From Bacteroidales bacterium (GTDB taxonomy: Bacteria; Bacteroidota; Bacteroidia; Bacteroidales; VadinHA17), in the NCBI GenBank assembly GCA_021371855.1, contig JAJFVL010000035.1, positions 124,001 to 188,000 on the forward strand: 64,000 bases of DNA, given 5' to 3'. The translations under genes and the position numbers were made by a program. Position 1 is the first letter of the stretch. Each line of letters starts with the position of its first letter. This document shows positions 18,652-26,493 of this stretch, piece after piece. A model generated the notes under the pieces. That model saw only the letters and a program-made list of their open reading frames with translations. It was not told where the DNA came from and did not search any database.

Positions 18652-19704
18652 ATGGGAAACGGGAAAAAAACGTTGAAACCAGTTGAGAACAGGAGAAGGT
18701 TCATCAAGTCAACCGGCATGCTTATTGGAACTACTGCCTTAGCTGGCAGAGGGATCAAATCATCAGCAATTTTTGCAGACAGCAAAACACCCCTCCCCCA
18801 ACAGTTAAAAAAAGAACAGTCGAAGATTATCGATATTCATGTTCATACGTGTTTGAGCAGACACCCTTTGATTACTCGTCCGAATGGCACACATTATCCC
18901 ACCCCGGAGGTGCTCATTGAAATGATGAATAGTGCCAATATTGATAAAGCAGTGGTGCTTAGTACGCTTTCACCTGAATGCAGATATACCCTTGTGACAC
19001 CGGAAGAAACTTTAGGAATCTGTAAGCAGTATCCTGACCGTCTGATTCCTTTCTGCAATGTTGATCCCAGGTATCTTACCAACAGTACCAAAGCTGACTT
19101 CATTCCTTTATTATCAGCTTATAAGGAACTGGGATGCAAGGGAATAGGTGAATACGTTCCCAATATTCCTTTAGATGACCCGCTCAATATTAATCTTTTC
19201 AAACAGGTTGAACAAATAGGTCTGCCTTTGACATTTCATCTTGCACCTCAAATCGGCGGATTTTATGGCTGCTATGATGATCCGGGTCTGCCACGCTTGG
19301 AGAAAGTGCTTAAATTATTTCCCAAATTAATTTTCCTTGCTCATTCCCAGGTATTTTGGGCTGAAATCGGACCATTGAATAATCCGGATGATCGCAAAGG
19401 TTACCCCATGGGACAAATAAAGAAAGAAGGCCGGATAATAGAATTAATGCGGAATAATGCAAATCTGCATGGAGACCTTTCTGCAGGTAGTGGATATAAC
19501 GCAATTTCACGTGACCCGGAATTTGGATATAGGTTTATGGAAGAGTTTCAGGATCGCCTATATTTTGGCACCGATATTGCCAATGTACCCCAGGATTTAC
19601 CAATTGTCCCATATTTTAGAAAATTAAAAGAACAGCGACTCATTTCTGAAGAAGTATATGAGAAAATAACCTGGAAAAACGCAAGTAAGCTTCTCTTTGA
19701 ATGA
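18652..19704 (+). CDS. Tat-exported amidohydrolase (TIM-barrel metal-dependent hydrolase)
   Basis: 350 residues. A twin-arginine signal (NRRRFIKSTGMLIGTTALAG, residues 13-32) precedes an amidohydrolase_2-type barrel. The metal-binding motif IDIHVHT supplies His63 and His65; further likely ligands are in FHLAP, LAHSQVFW and the final FGTDIAN aspartate. The family includes decarboxylases and lactonases; the exact reaction cannot be assigned. Its position directly before the uronate operon suggests a role in handling a pectin-derived or aromatic decoration, but that is inference only. Confidence 0.75.
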   Translation: MGNGKKTLKPVENRRRFIKSTGMLIGTTALAGRGIKSSAIFADSKTPLPQQLKKEQSKIIDIHVHTCLSRHPLITRPNGTHYPTPEVLIEMMNSANIDKAVVLSTLSPECRYTLVTPEETLGICKQYPDRLIPFCNVDPRYLTNSTKADFIPLLSAYKELGCKGIGEYVPNIPLDDPLNINLFKQVEQIGLPLTFHLAPQIGGFYGCYDDPGLPRLEKVLKLFPKLIFLAHSQVFWAEIGPLNNPDDRKGYPMGQIKKEGRIIELMRNNANLHGDLSAGSGYNAISRDPEFGYRFMEEFQDRLYFGTDIANVPQDLPIVPYFRKLKEQRLISEEVYEKITWKNASKLLFE

Positions 19705-20045
19705 GAATAAGCAAATATAAATTCACCGGTTTCTACATGGGTTAGCTGTTCCTGATTCACTGCATATTTATTTCGCCATTAGGGGAGGCAACTAATAAAG
19801 TTACTTAAACATTATGATTTTATCGTGGCTGTTAAACCTTCTATATGCCTGTTTATTAATAGTATAAGACACACTATTTGAACGGAAAAACAACCTGTTT
19901 CATTTTTATTTTCTTAGTACTTTAAAATGAAGGCAATATTGCTTTTAAAATTTTATATTTGCTTGCTTAATATATTTGAAATTTATACTTTCGTGATCGT
20001 TAACGATATAATAATTTTCATATTTAATTTTATATCTCAAAAAAT
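19705..20045. other. 341-bp control region upstream of the hexuronate operon
   Basis: Holds two TATATTTG elements (19954-19961 and 19971-19978) that match the Bacteroidetes -7 consensus and the palindromic operator listed next. No clear -33 element is found at the usual spacing for either. The first 200 bases carry nothing I can name. Confidence 0.5.
19996..20007. promoter_or_regulatory. Palindromic operator of the uxaC operon (LacI-type candidate)
   Basis: ATCGTTAACGAT is a perfect 12-bp palindrome within CGTGATCGTTAACGA (19992-20006), shared base for base with the site before the GH105-kdu operon. It begins 17 bases after the -7-like TATATTTG at 19971-19978, so it would overlap the start of transcription. 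Confidence 0.65.
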
Positions 20046-21449
20046 ATGAAACAATTTATAAATGATGATTTTCTTCTTAGTAATAAAACAGCTGAGAAGC
20101 TTTTTCATAAATATTCTGAGAATCAGCCTATAATAGATTTCCATTGTCATCTTTCTCCTTCAATGATTGCTGAAGACCGTCAGTTTGATAACCTTACCCA
20201 GGCGTGGCTTGAAGGAGATCATTATAAATGGCGCGCAATGAGGACTAACGGAATCAATGAGATCTACTGTACAGGCAGGACTTCTGATCCCGACAAGTTT
20301 CAAAAGTGGGCTGAAACTGTTCCTGCAACAGTCGGAAATCCATTGTATCACTGGACTCATCTTGAGCTTGCAAGATACTTCGGTATATATGAACTTCTTT
20401 CACCTTCATCAGCAACCAATATCTACGAAAAAGCGTCTGAATTGCTCCGGACCAGGGAATACAGTACCAGGTCGTTGATCAGGAAGATGAAAGCAGAAGT
20501 GATCTGCACAACCGATGATCCCTCCGACAACCTGGAGTACCACAGAAAATTAAAAGGGTCTTTCGAAACTGTCGTTTTGCCAACTTACCGCCCCGACAAC
20601 GTGATTAAAACAGCAGACTCTGAAAAATTCAGGGCATATATCCTGAAGCTTGAACTTGCATGCGGTATTGAGATCAGGAATTTTGATACATTAATTGAAG
20701 CTCTCGACAGAAGGCATAAATTTTTTCACGAGACAGGATGCCGGCTGTCAGATCACGGACTCGATCGCTTCTATTTTGACAATTACACTGTTTCTGAGGC
20801 TGATAAGATATTCAGGAAGCTTATTAAAGGTGAAATAATATCAGGCGAAGAGACTGAAAAATACATTACGGCGGTAATGATCGAGTTATGTAAAATGAAC
20901 CACAAAAGAGGTTGGACACAACAATTTCATGTCGGCGCATTAAGGAACAATAATACAAGGATGTTCAGGCATTTGGGCCCTGATACGGGATGGGACTCAA
21001 TAGGTATTTCACAGGATGCAGTAAAAATGTCAAAATTCTTAAGTGCACTCGACAATACCGAACAGCTTACCAAAACTATTCTCTATAACCTCAATCCTGC
21101 AGACAATGAAATGATGATTACCATGGCCGGGAATTTTAATGACGGCTCTTCGGTTGCAAAAGTTCAATATGGAGCCGCATGGTGGTTCCTTGATCAGAAA
21201 ACAGGTATGGAAAAGCATCTAAGAGATCTGGCATCTCTGGGTCTTCTTAGAAGATTCATAGGAATGGTTACCGATTCAAGAAGCTTCCTGTCATACCCGC
21301 GTCACGAATATTTCAGACGACTGGTCTGCAATTATATAGGTGAAGAAGTTGAAAAAGGACTTATTCCTGATGAAGAAGAACTTTTAAAACCTTTAATTGA
21401 AGGTATTTCTTATAGTAACGCAAAAAATTATTTTGGTTTCAATAAGTAA
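20046..21449 (+). CDS. uxaC: Glucuronate/galacturonate isomerase
   Basis: Converts D-glucuronate to D-fructuronate and D-galacturonate to D-tagaturonate, the first cytoplasmic step of hexuronate use. It is 467 residues, the family length. The amidohydrolase-like metal motif IIDFHCHLSP gives His33 and His35; GNPLYHWTHLELARYFGI and GWTQQFHVGALRNNN are UxaC signatures. First gene of the rightward uronate operon, directly behind the operator and promoter region. Confidence 0.97.
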   Translation: MKQFINDDFLLSNKTAEKLFHKYSENQPIIDFHCHLSPSMIAEDRQFDNLTQAWLEGDHYKWRAMRTNGINEIYCTGRTSDPDKFQKWAETVPATVGNPLYHWTHLELARYFGIYELLSPSSATNIYEKASELLRTREYSTRSLIRKMKAEVICTTDDPSDNLEYHRKLKGSFETVVLPTYRPDNVIKTADSEKFRAYILKLELACGIEIRNFDTLIEALDRRHKFFHETGCRLSDHGLDRFYFDNYTVSEADKIFRKLIKGEIISGEETEKYITAVMIELCKMNHKRGWTQQFHVGALRNNNTRMFRHLGPDTGWDSIGISQDAVKMSKFLSALDNTEQLTKTILYNLNPADNEMMITMAGNFNDGSSVAKVQYGAAWWFLDQKTGMEKHLRDLASLGLLRRFIGMVTDSRSFLSYPRHEYFRRLVCNYIGEEVEKGLIPDEEELLKPLIEGISYSNAKNYFGFNK

Positions 21450-21571
21450 TTACATTCATAACTTTGTTTAATATATAGAAGGTGAAGAAAAAGCATCCGG
21501 ATACAGTAAGTTTTAGAAGTATTGACCGGTTACTTTACAGATAATTAAAATTAACATAAAAAACAGAATTG

Positions 21572-22414
21572 ATGAACGGATTAAATTTAAAAGACAAAGT
21601 GGCTGTTATTACCGGTGGAGCTGGTATTATATGCTCTACCTTGTCAAAATCACTTGCAGCACAAGGTGTTAAAACTGTTATCCTCGACCTCAATAAAGAT
21701 GCGGCAATTAAGGTGGCTAAAGAAATAGAAACTGAGTTTAAAACTCCTTCAATCGGACTCTCGGCTAATGTTCTGGACAAAGCATCACTTGAAGCTGTAA
21801 AAAAAGAGATAAACGATAAATTTGGCACTATCGATATTCTTGTAAACGGTGCGGGAGGAAACTCTCCGGCTGCAACTACAAAAAATGAAATAATTGAGGG
21901 TACTTCAACAGAAAATCTTGAAGACACATTTTTCGGGCTAAAGATCGAAGGTTTTGATAAAGTGTTTGATCTTAACTTTAAAGGTACGGTTTTACCATCA
22001 ATGGTATTCGGAACGGACCTTATCGGGAAAAAATCCGGATCAATTGTCAATATTTCTTCAATGAACTCGTACAGGCCTCTTACCAAAATTCCTGCCTATT
22101 CAGCAGCAAAAGCTGCAATTAATAATTTCACACAGTGGCTGGCAGTACATTTCGCCAAGACAGGAGTAAGAGTCAATGCAATTGCTCCCGGATTTCTGCT
22201 GACAAATCAGAACAGGTTCCTGCTTATTGATGAAAAATCAGGAGGTATGACTCCAAGAGGAAACAAAATCATTAATGGTACCCCTATGGGTCGTTATGTT
22301 GTTCCCGAAGAGCTTTCAGGTACCCTTATTTACCTTGTTTCCGATCTGTCAAAGGCAGTTACAGGTATAGTTATTCCTGTCGACGGAGGATTCAGCGCTT
22401 ATAGCGGTGTGTAA
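21572..22414 (+). CDS. uxuB: SDR-type D-mannonate oxidoreductase
   Basis: Short-chain dehydrogenase of 280 residues with cofactor loop TGGAGII (14-20), NGAG (92-95), Ser162/163, Tyr176 and Lys180. It has the long insert (EIIEGTSTENLEDTFFGLKIEGFD) and the closing PVDGGFSAYSGV typical of the YjmF-like mannonate oxidoreductases, which reduce D-fructuronate to D-mannonate with NADH. This is not the polyol-dehydrogenase-type UxuB of E. coli, so the symbol is functional. I use the ATG at 21572; a TTG just before it is less likely. Confidence 0.82.
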   Translation: MNGLNLKDKVAVITGGAGIICSTLSKSLAAQGVKTVILDLNKDAAIKVAKEIETEFKTPSIGLSANVLDKASLEAVKKEINDKFGTIDILVNGAGGNSPAATTKNEIIEGTSTENLEDTFFGLKIEGFDKVFDLNFKGTVLPSMVFGTDLIGKKSGSIVNISSMNSYRPLTKIPAYSAAKAAINNFTQWLAVHFAKTGVRVNAIAPGFLLTNQNRFLLIDEKSGGMTPRGNKIINGTPMGRYVVPEELSGTLIYLVSDLSKAVTGIVIPVDGGFSAYSGV

Positions 22415-22423
22415 ACGATTCTC

Positions 22424-22500
22424 AACTCTGTGGCAGATTTTGTGTTACTCCGTGGTTAAAAAGAATTAAGAACTTGCACAAAGAACACAGAGAAGCAATG
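22424..22500. repeat. Possible dispersed intergenic element
   Basis: The segment beginning CTCTGTGGCAGATTTTGTGT and ending in GCACAAAGAACACAGAGAAG has ends that are roughly inverted copies of each other (CTCTGTG... against ...CACAGAG). Sequences of this style are, as I recall, scattered through Bacteroidetes intergenic DNA, but only one copy is in this window. Confidence 0.3.
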
Positions 22501-22516
22501 AGAAGAGGGACTGAAG

Positions 22517-22548
22517 GACTAAGAGACTAAGAGACTAAGAGACTAAGG
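22517..22548. repeat. Four tandem octamers GACTAAGA
   Basis: Three perfect GACTAAGA units and a fourth ending in G, preceded by two degenerate copies from about 22508. The array lies in the 188-base gap between uxuB and the LarA-like gene, 55 bases before the latter's start. Confidence 0.85.
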
Positions 22549-22602
22549 GACCTGAAGACCTGTAAGTTGTTACTTAAAATAAACTTATAAAGACGATAAA
22601 AT

Positions 22603-23877
22603 ATGATATATTATCAGACCGGCTCTGAAAATACAGCATTGAGTCAGAATGACCTTGAATATGGATTATATTCTGCTTTTGTCAAGCTTGGCACAAGGAA
22701 GGAAGTTCTCATTATTCCTCCTGACTTTACCCGTTTTCATTCAAGAGCGGGTGATCTGACTACTTTAAGTTACAAGTACTATAAAGAGGGGATTAAAGAT
22801 ATCCTTCCCGCGTTGGGCACCCATGCTCCCATGACCGATCAGCAACTGGAAGAGATGTTTAAGGACGTACCTGAAAATCTATTCCGCGTTCACGACTGGC
22901 GAAAAGATGTTGTCACCGTTGGAACAGTACCTGGTGAATTTGTCTCAAAGATCACTGGCGGTGCGCTTGATTATTCGTGGCCTGCACAGCTTAACAAACT
23001 TGTTTTCAACGGAGGACATGATCTGATTTTGTCAATAGGACAGGTTGTACCGCATGAAGTTATCGGTATGGCTAATTATAATAAAAACCTATTTGTAGGT
23101 ACAGGCGGACCTGAAGGAATTAATAAAAGCCATTTTGTAGGTGCCGTTTACGGTATGGAAAGGATAATGGGAAAAGCTATTAATCCGGTAAGAAGCTTAC
23201 TGAATTATGCTTCGGCAAATTTCATATCTCATCTGCCGGTTGTATATGTTCAAACGGTGATTGGCCGTGATGATTCAGGAAAGCTCGTTGTCCGCGGATT
23301 ATTTATCGGGGATGATGAAGAGTGTTTCACTCTTGCTGCAGCATTGTCGATAAAAGTCAACTTTGAGGTGCTTGAAAAACCTTTAAAAAAAGTAATTGTA
23401 TATCTCGATCCGTCGGAATTCCAGAGTACATGGCTTGGTAATAAAAGTATCTACAGAACACGGATGGCTATGGCCGATAACGGGGAACTGATCATACTGG
23501 CTCCCGGATTGAAAGAATTCGGCGAAGACAAAGAGATCGACAGGCTGATCAGAAAATATGGCTATCGTGGAACCCCTGCAACTTTAAAATCACTGAATGA
23601 AAATGAAGAACTCGGCAAAAATCTGAGTGCAGCAGCTCACCTCATTCATGGAAGTTCCGAAGGCAGATTTTCGATAACTTATTGTCCCGGACATCTGTCA
23701 AAAGATGAGATCGAATCAGTCAACTTTAAATATGATGATCTTAACGAAATGCTGAAGAGATATAAGCCTGAAAAGCTGAAAGACGGATTTAATAAGACGT
23801 CTGACGGTGAAGAGTTCTACTATATCTCCAATCCGGCTGTAGGGTTATGGAGTTCAAAAGAAAGATTGAAAAATTAA
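22603..23877 (+). CDS. LarA-family nickel-pincer epimerase, probable mannonate/gluconate 2-epimerase
   Basis: 424-residue LarA homologue. Key residues keep LarA spacing: DFTR at 41-44, His74 in GTHAPM, His151 in VVPHE, Lys161 exactly ten residues later (the position that binds the nickel-pincer nucleotide) and His177 sixteen residues after that (nickel ligand). LarA enzymes racemise or epimerise 2-hydroxy acids; family members with D-gluconate 2-epimerase activity are known. Lying between a mannonate oxidoreductase and 6-phosphogluconate dehydrogenase, it most likely interconverts D-mannonate and D-gluconate. It needs LarB, LarC and LarE, which are not in this window. The family call is firm; the substrate is inference. 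Confidence 0.8.
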   Translation: MIYYQTGSENTALSQNDLEYGLYSAFVKLGTRKEVLIIPPDFTRFHSRAGDLTTLSYKYYKEGIKDILPALGTHAPMTDQQLEEMFKDVPENLFRVHDWRKDVVTVGTVPGEFVSKITGGALDYSWPAQLNKLVFNGGHDLILSIGQVVPHEVIGMANYNKNLFVGTGGPEGINKSHFVGAVYGMERIMGKAINPVRSLLNYASANFISHLPVVYVQTVIGRDDSGKLVVRGLFIGDDEECFTLAAALSIKVNFEVLEKPLKKVIVYLDPSEFQSTWLGNKSIYRTRMAMADNGELIILAPGLKEFGEDKEIDRLIRKYGYRGTPATLKSLNENEELGKNLSAAAHLIHGSSEGRFSITYCPGHLSKDEIESVNFKYDDLNEMLKRYKPEKLKDGFNKTSDGEEFYYISNPAVGLWSSKERLKN

Positions 23878-23898
23878 ATTTCTGGCTGATCTTTTCAG

Positions 23899-24888
23899 AT
23901 GATAAATTGGGGAATTATAGGTTGCGGTAGTGTTACCGAAGTTAAAAGCGGGCCTGCTTTTAATAAGGTAAAAAACTCGAAACTCTTAGCAGTGATGCGT
24001 AGAGACGTTTCGCTGGCTGAAGATTATGCCCGGAGACATAATGTACCGAAAGTTTATCCCAAAGCAATTGACCTTATCAATGATAAAGAGATCAATGCAG
24101 TTTATGTAGCTACACCTCCGGGCAGTCATGGTGAATATGCTATTGAATCAATTAAAGCCGGAAAGCCGGTTTACATTGAGAAACCAATGGCTTTGAATTA
24201 TTCCCAATGTCAGGAGATTCTTAAAGCCTCGGAAAAGTATAATGTTCCCGTATTTGTTGCTTATTACAGACGAGCTCTTCCTGGATTTCTGAAAGTAAAA
24301 GATCTTATTGAAAGCGGAAGCATTGGCAAAGTACTAATTGTCCAGATGCAGTTATTCAAAACTCCTTCTGAAAATGAAAGAAGCGGGAAACTATCCTGGC
24401 GTGTCGATCCCGCGATAGCAGGAGGCGGGCATTTTTTTGATCTTGCCTGCCACCAGCTTGATTATCTCGATTTCCTGTTCGGTCCGATACAGAAAGTGAA
24501 ATCATTCGCATTTAATCAGGCAGGACTTTACAAAGCCGAAGATATTGTGACCGCTGAATTTACTTTTCTAAACAATATCATTGGAACAGGAACCTGGTGT
24601 TTCAGTGCATCGATTGAAAGTGGCAGAGATACCATCGAGATCATCGGTGACAAGGGATCAATCAGATTTTCTACATTTAGTTTTGATCCTATAATCCTGA
24701 CAAACAATTCAGGAAAACAGGAATTCATAAATGAACGTCCGGAGCATGTTCAGTATTATCTGATTGACAATGTAGTTAAATCGCTTGAAGGAACAGGCAC
24801 CTCCCCAAGTACCGGAATTTCAGCCGCGCGGACAAGCAAGATCATGGATGAGATAGTAGCTGAATATTATATGAAAGTAAAAAGATAA
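23899..24888 (+). CDS. Gfo/Idh/MocA-family oxidoreductase
   Basis: 329 residues; an N-terminal Rossmann fold (IIGCGSVTEVKSGPAF, residues 5-20) and the family motif EKPMA near residue 95, followed by the GFO/IDH C-terminal sheet with GGGHFFDLACHQLDYLDFLFG. NAD(P)-dependent dehydrogenases of this class act on sugars, inositols and sugar acids. It starts 21 bases after the LarA-like gene, so it probably handles a related hydroxy acid or uronate, but the substrate cannot be read from sequence. Its stop codon lies inside the first unit of the GATAAAA repeat. Confidence 0.85.
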   Translation: MINWGIIGCGSVTEVKSGPAFNKVKNSKLLAVMRRDVSLAEDYARRHNVPKVYPKAIDLINDKEINAVYVATPPGSHGEYAIESIKAGKPVYIEKPMALNYSQCQEILKASEKYNVPVFVAYYRRALPGFLKVKDLIESGSIGKVLIVQMQLFKTPSENERSGKLSWRVDPAIAGGGHFFDLACHQLDYLDFLFGPIQKVKSFAFNQAGLYKAEDIVTAEFTFLNNIIGTGTWCFSASIESGRDTIEIIGDKGSIRFSTFSFDPIILTNNSGKQEFINERPEHVQYYLIDNVVKSLEGTGTSPSTGISAARTSKIMDEIVAEYYMKVKR

Positions 24889-24989
24889 AAGATAAAAGAT
24901 AAAAGATAAAAGATAAAAGATAAAAGATAAAAGATAAAAGATAAAAGATAAAAGATAAAAGATAAAAGATAAAAGATAAAAAGATAAAA
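24884..24989. repeat. Fifteen tandem heptamers GATAAAA
   Basis: Perfect 7-bp units run from within the end of the Gfo/Idh gene (the TAA stop is part of unit one) to 26 bases before the gnd start; one unit, near 24975, has an extra A. Such arrays change length by polymerase slippage and here would change the spacing between two operon genes. Confidence 0.95.
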
Positions 24990-25015
24990 TTAATTAATAA
25001 CACAAATATCTAATT

Positions 25016-26470
25016 ATGAATAAATTATCAGACATCGGATTAATAGGATTAGCAGTCATGGGTGAGAATCTTGTTCTTAATATGGAAAGCAAAGGTTTCC
25101 AGGTTTCTGTTTTCAACAGATCGACCCAGAAAGTTGACAATTTCCTTTCGGAAAGAGCAAAGGGCAAAAAGATTGTTGGAACACATTCCATCGAAGAATT
25201 GGTTAATTCACTTGCACATCCAAGAAAAATAATGCTTATGATAAAAGCAGGGGATGCTGTTGACGAAATGATCGAAACACTTATCCCCCATCTTGCTCCC
25301 GGAGATATAATTATTGATGGTGGTAACAGCCATTTTCCGGATACTAACAGGAGAACGGCGCTTGTTGAAAGTAAAGGACTACTCTATATCGGTACCGGCG
25401 TGTCGGGAGGTGAAGAAGGTGCTTTACTTGGACCATCAATGATGCCTGGTGGATCAAAAGCAGCATGGCCTGTTGTGAAACCGATCTTTCAGGCAATATC
25501 AGCAAAGGTCGAAGACGGCTCTCCATGCTGCGACTGGGTTGGGGAAAACGGGGCCGGTCATTTTGTAAAAATGGTTCATAACGGAATTGAATATGGCGAT
25601 ATGCAACTTATCTGTGAAGCATATCAGGTAATGAGGGATTTCCTCAAAATGTCAGCCGATGAGATTCATCTGGTATTTGAGGATTGGAACAAGGGAGATC
25701 TTGACAGTTATCTGATTGAAATTACAAGAGATATTCTTGCATTCAAAGACACCGACGGAAAACCTCTTGTCGACAGGATTCTCGACACAGCCGGACAAAA
25801 AGGAACCGGAAAATGGACAAGCGTTGCTGCTCTTGATCTCGGTATTCCTCTTACCCTTATTGGTGAGGCTGTATTTTCAAGGTGTCTGTCGGCAATAAAA
25901 GAAGAAAGAGTAAAAGCTTCAAAAATATTAACGGGTCCCACGCCATCTTTCAGTGGAGATAAAGCAAAATTCATCAACGACCTTAAAGATGCAGTATATG
26001 CAGCAAAAATTGTTTCATATGCACAGGGATATTCGCTTATGAGAGCTGCTGCAGAGGAGTACGGATGGAAACTCAACTATGGCGGTATTGCGCTGATGTG
26101 GCGTGGCGGTTGCATAATAAGATCAGCCTTCCTTGGAAAAATAAAAGAAGCTTTTGACAGCAACCCTAATTTGACTAATCTTCTTCTCGATCCATTCTTT
26201 AAAGAAAAAGTTGATAAAGCACAAAAAGGCTGGAGAAATGTCGTATCAGCCTCTGTTATTAATGGAATTCCGGTTCCTGCGATTTCATCTGCATTAAGTT
26301 ATTTCGATGGTTATCGCTGTGAGAAACTTCCTGCAAACCTGCTTCAGGCCCAGAGAGACTATTTTGGTGCACATACTTACGAAAGAATTGATAAACCACG
26401 CAAAGAATTCTTCCATACCAATTGGACAGGCCATGGTGGAACAACTGCATCGACAACCTATAATGCATAA
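25016..26470 (+). CDS. gnd: 6-phosphogluconate dehydrogenase, decarboxylating
   Basis: Oxidises 6-phosphogluconate to ribulose-5-phosphate and CO2 with NADP+ or NAD+. It is 484 residues, the long (E. coli) type. GLAVMGENLVLNM (11-23) binds the cofactor; Lys185 and Glu192 in GHFVKMVHNGIEYGD are the catalytic pair. No glucose-6-phosphate dehydrogenase or lactonase gene accompanies it. It sits instead in a hexuronate operon next to a LarA-type epimerase, which implies that its 6-phosphogluconate comes from gluconate. It is 23 bases upstream of the transporter gene. Confidence 0.97.
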   Translation: MNKLSDIGLIGLAVMGENLVLNMESKGFQVSVFNRSTQKVDNFLSERAKGKKIVGTHSIEELVNSLAHPRKIMLMIKAGDAVDEMIETLIPHLAPGDIIIDGGNSHFPDTNRRTALVESKGLLYIGTGVSGGEEGALLGPSMMPGGSKAAWPVVKPIFQAISAKVEDGSPCCDWVGENGAGHFVKMVHNGIEYGDMQLICEAYQVMRDFLKMSADEIHLVFEDWNKGDLDSYLIEITRDILAFKDTDGKPLVDRILDTAGQKGTGKWTSVAALDLGIPLTLIGEAVFSRCLSAIKEERVKASKILTGPTPSFSGDKAKFINDLKDAVYAAKIVSYAQGYSLMRAAAEEYGWKLNYGGIALMWRGGCIIRSAFLGKIKEAFDSNPNLTNLLLDPFFKEKVDKAQKGWRNVVSASVINGIPVPAISSALSYFDGYRCEKLPANLLQAQRDYFGAHTYERIDKPRKEFFHTNWTGHGGTTASTTYNA

Positions 26471-26493
26471 TCCATAAATCAACTTACTGAATT

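Noticed and set aside
24884..24989. CRISPR-like appearance of the regular repeat array
   Set aside because: Units are 7 bp with no spacers and no cas genes nearby; the same holds for the octamer arrays. No CRISPR array was seen in the window.
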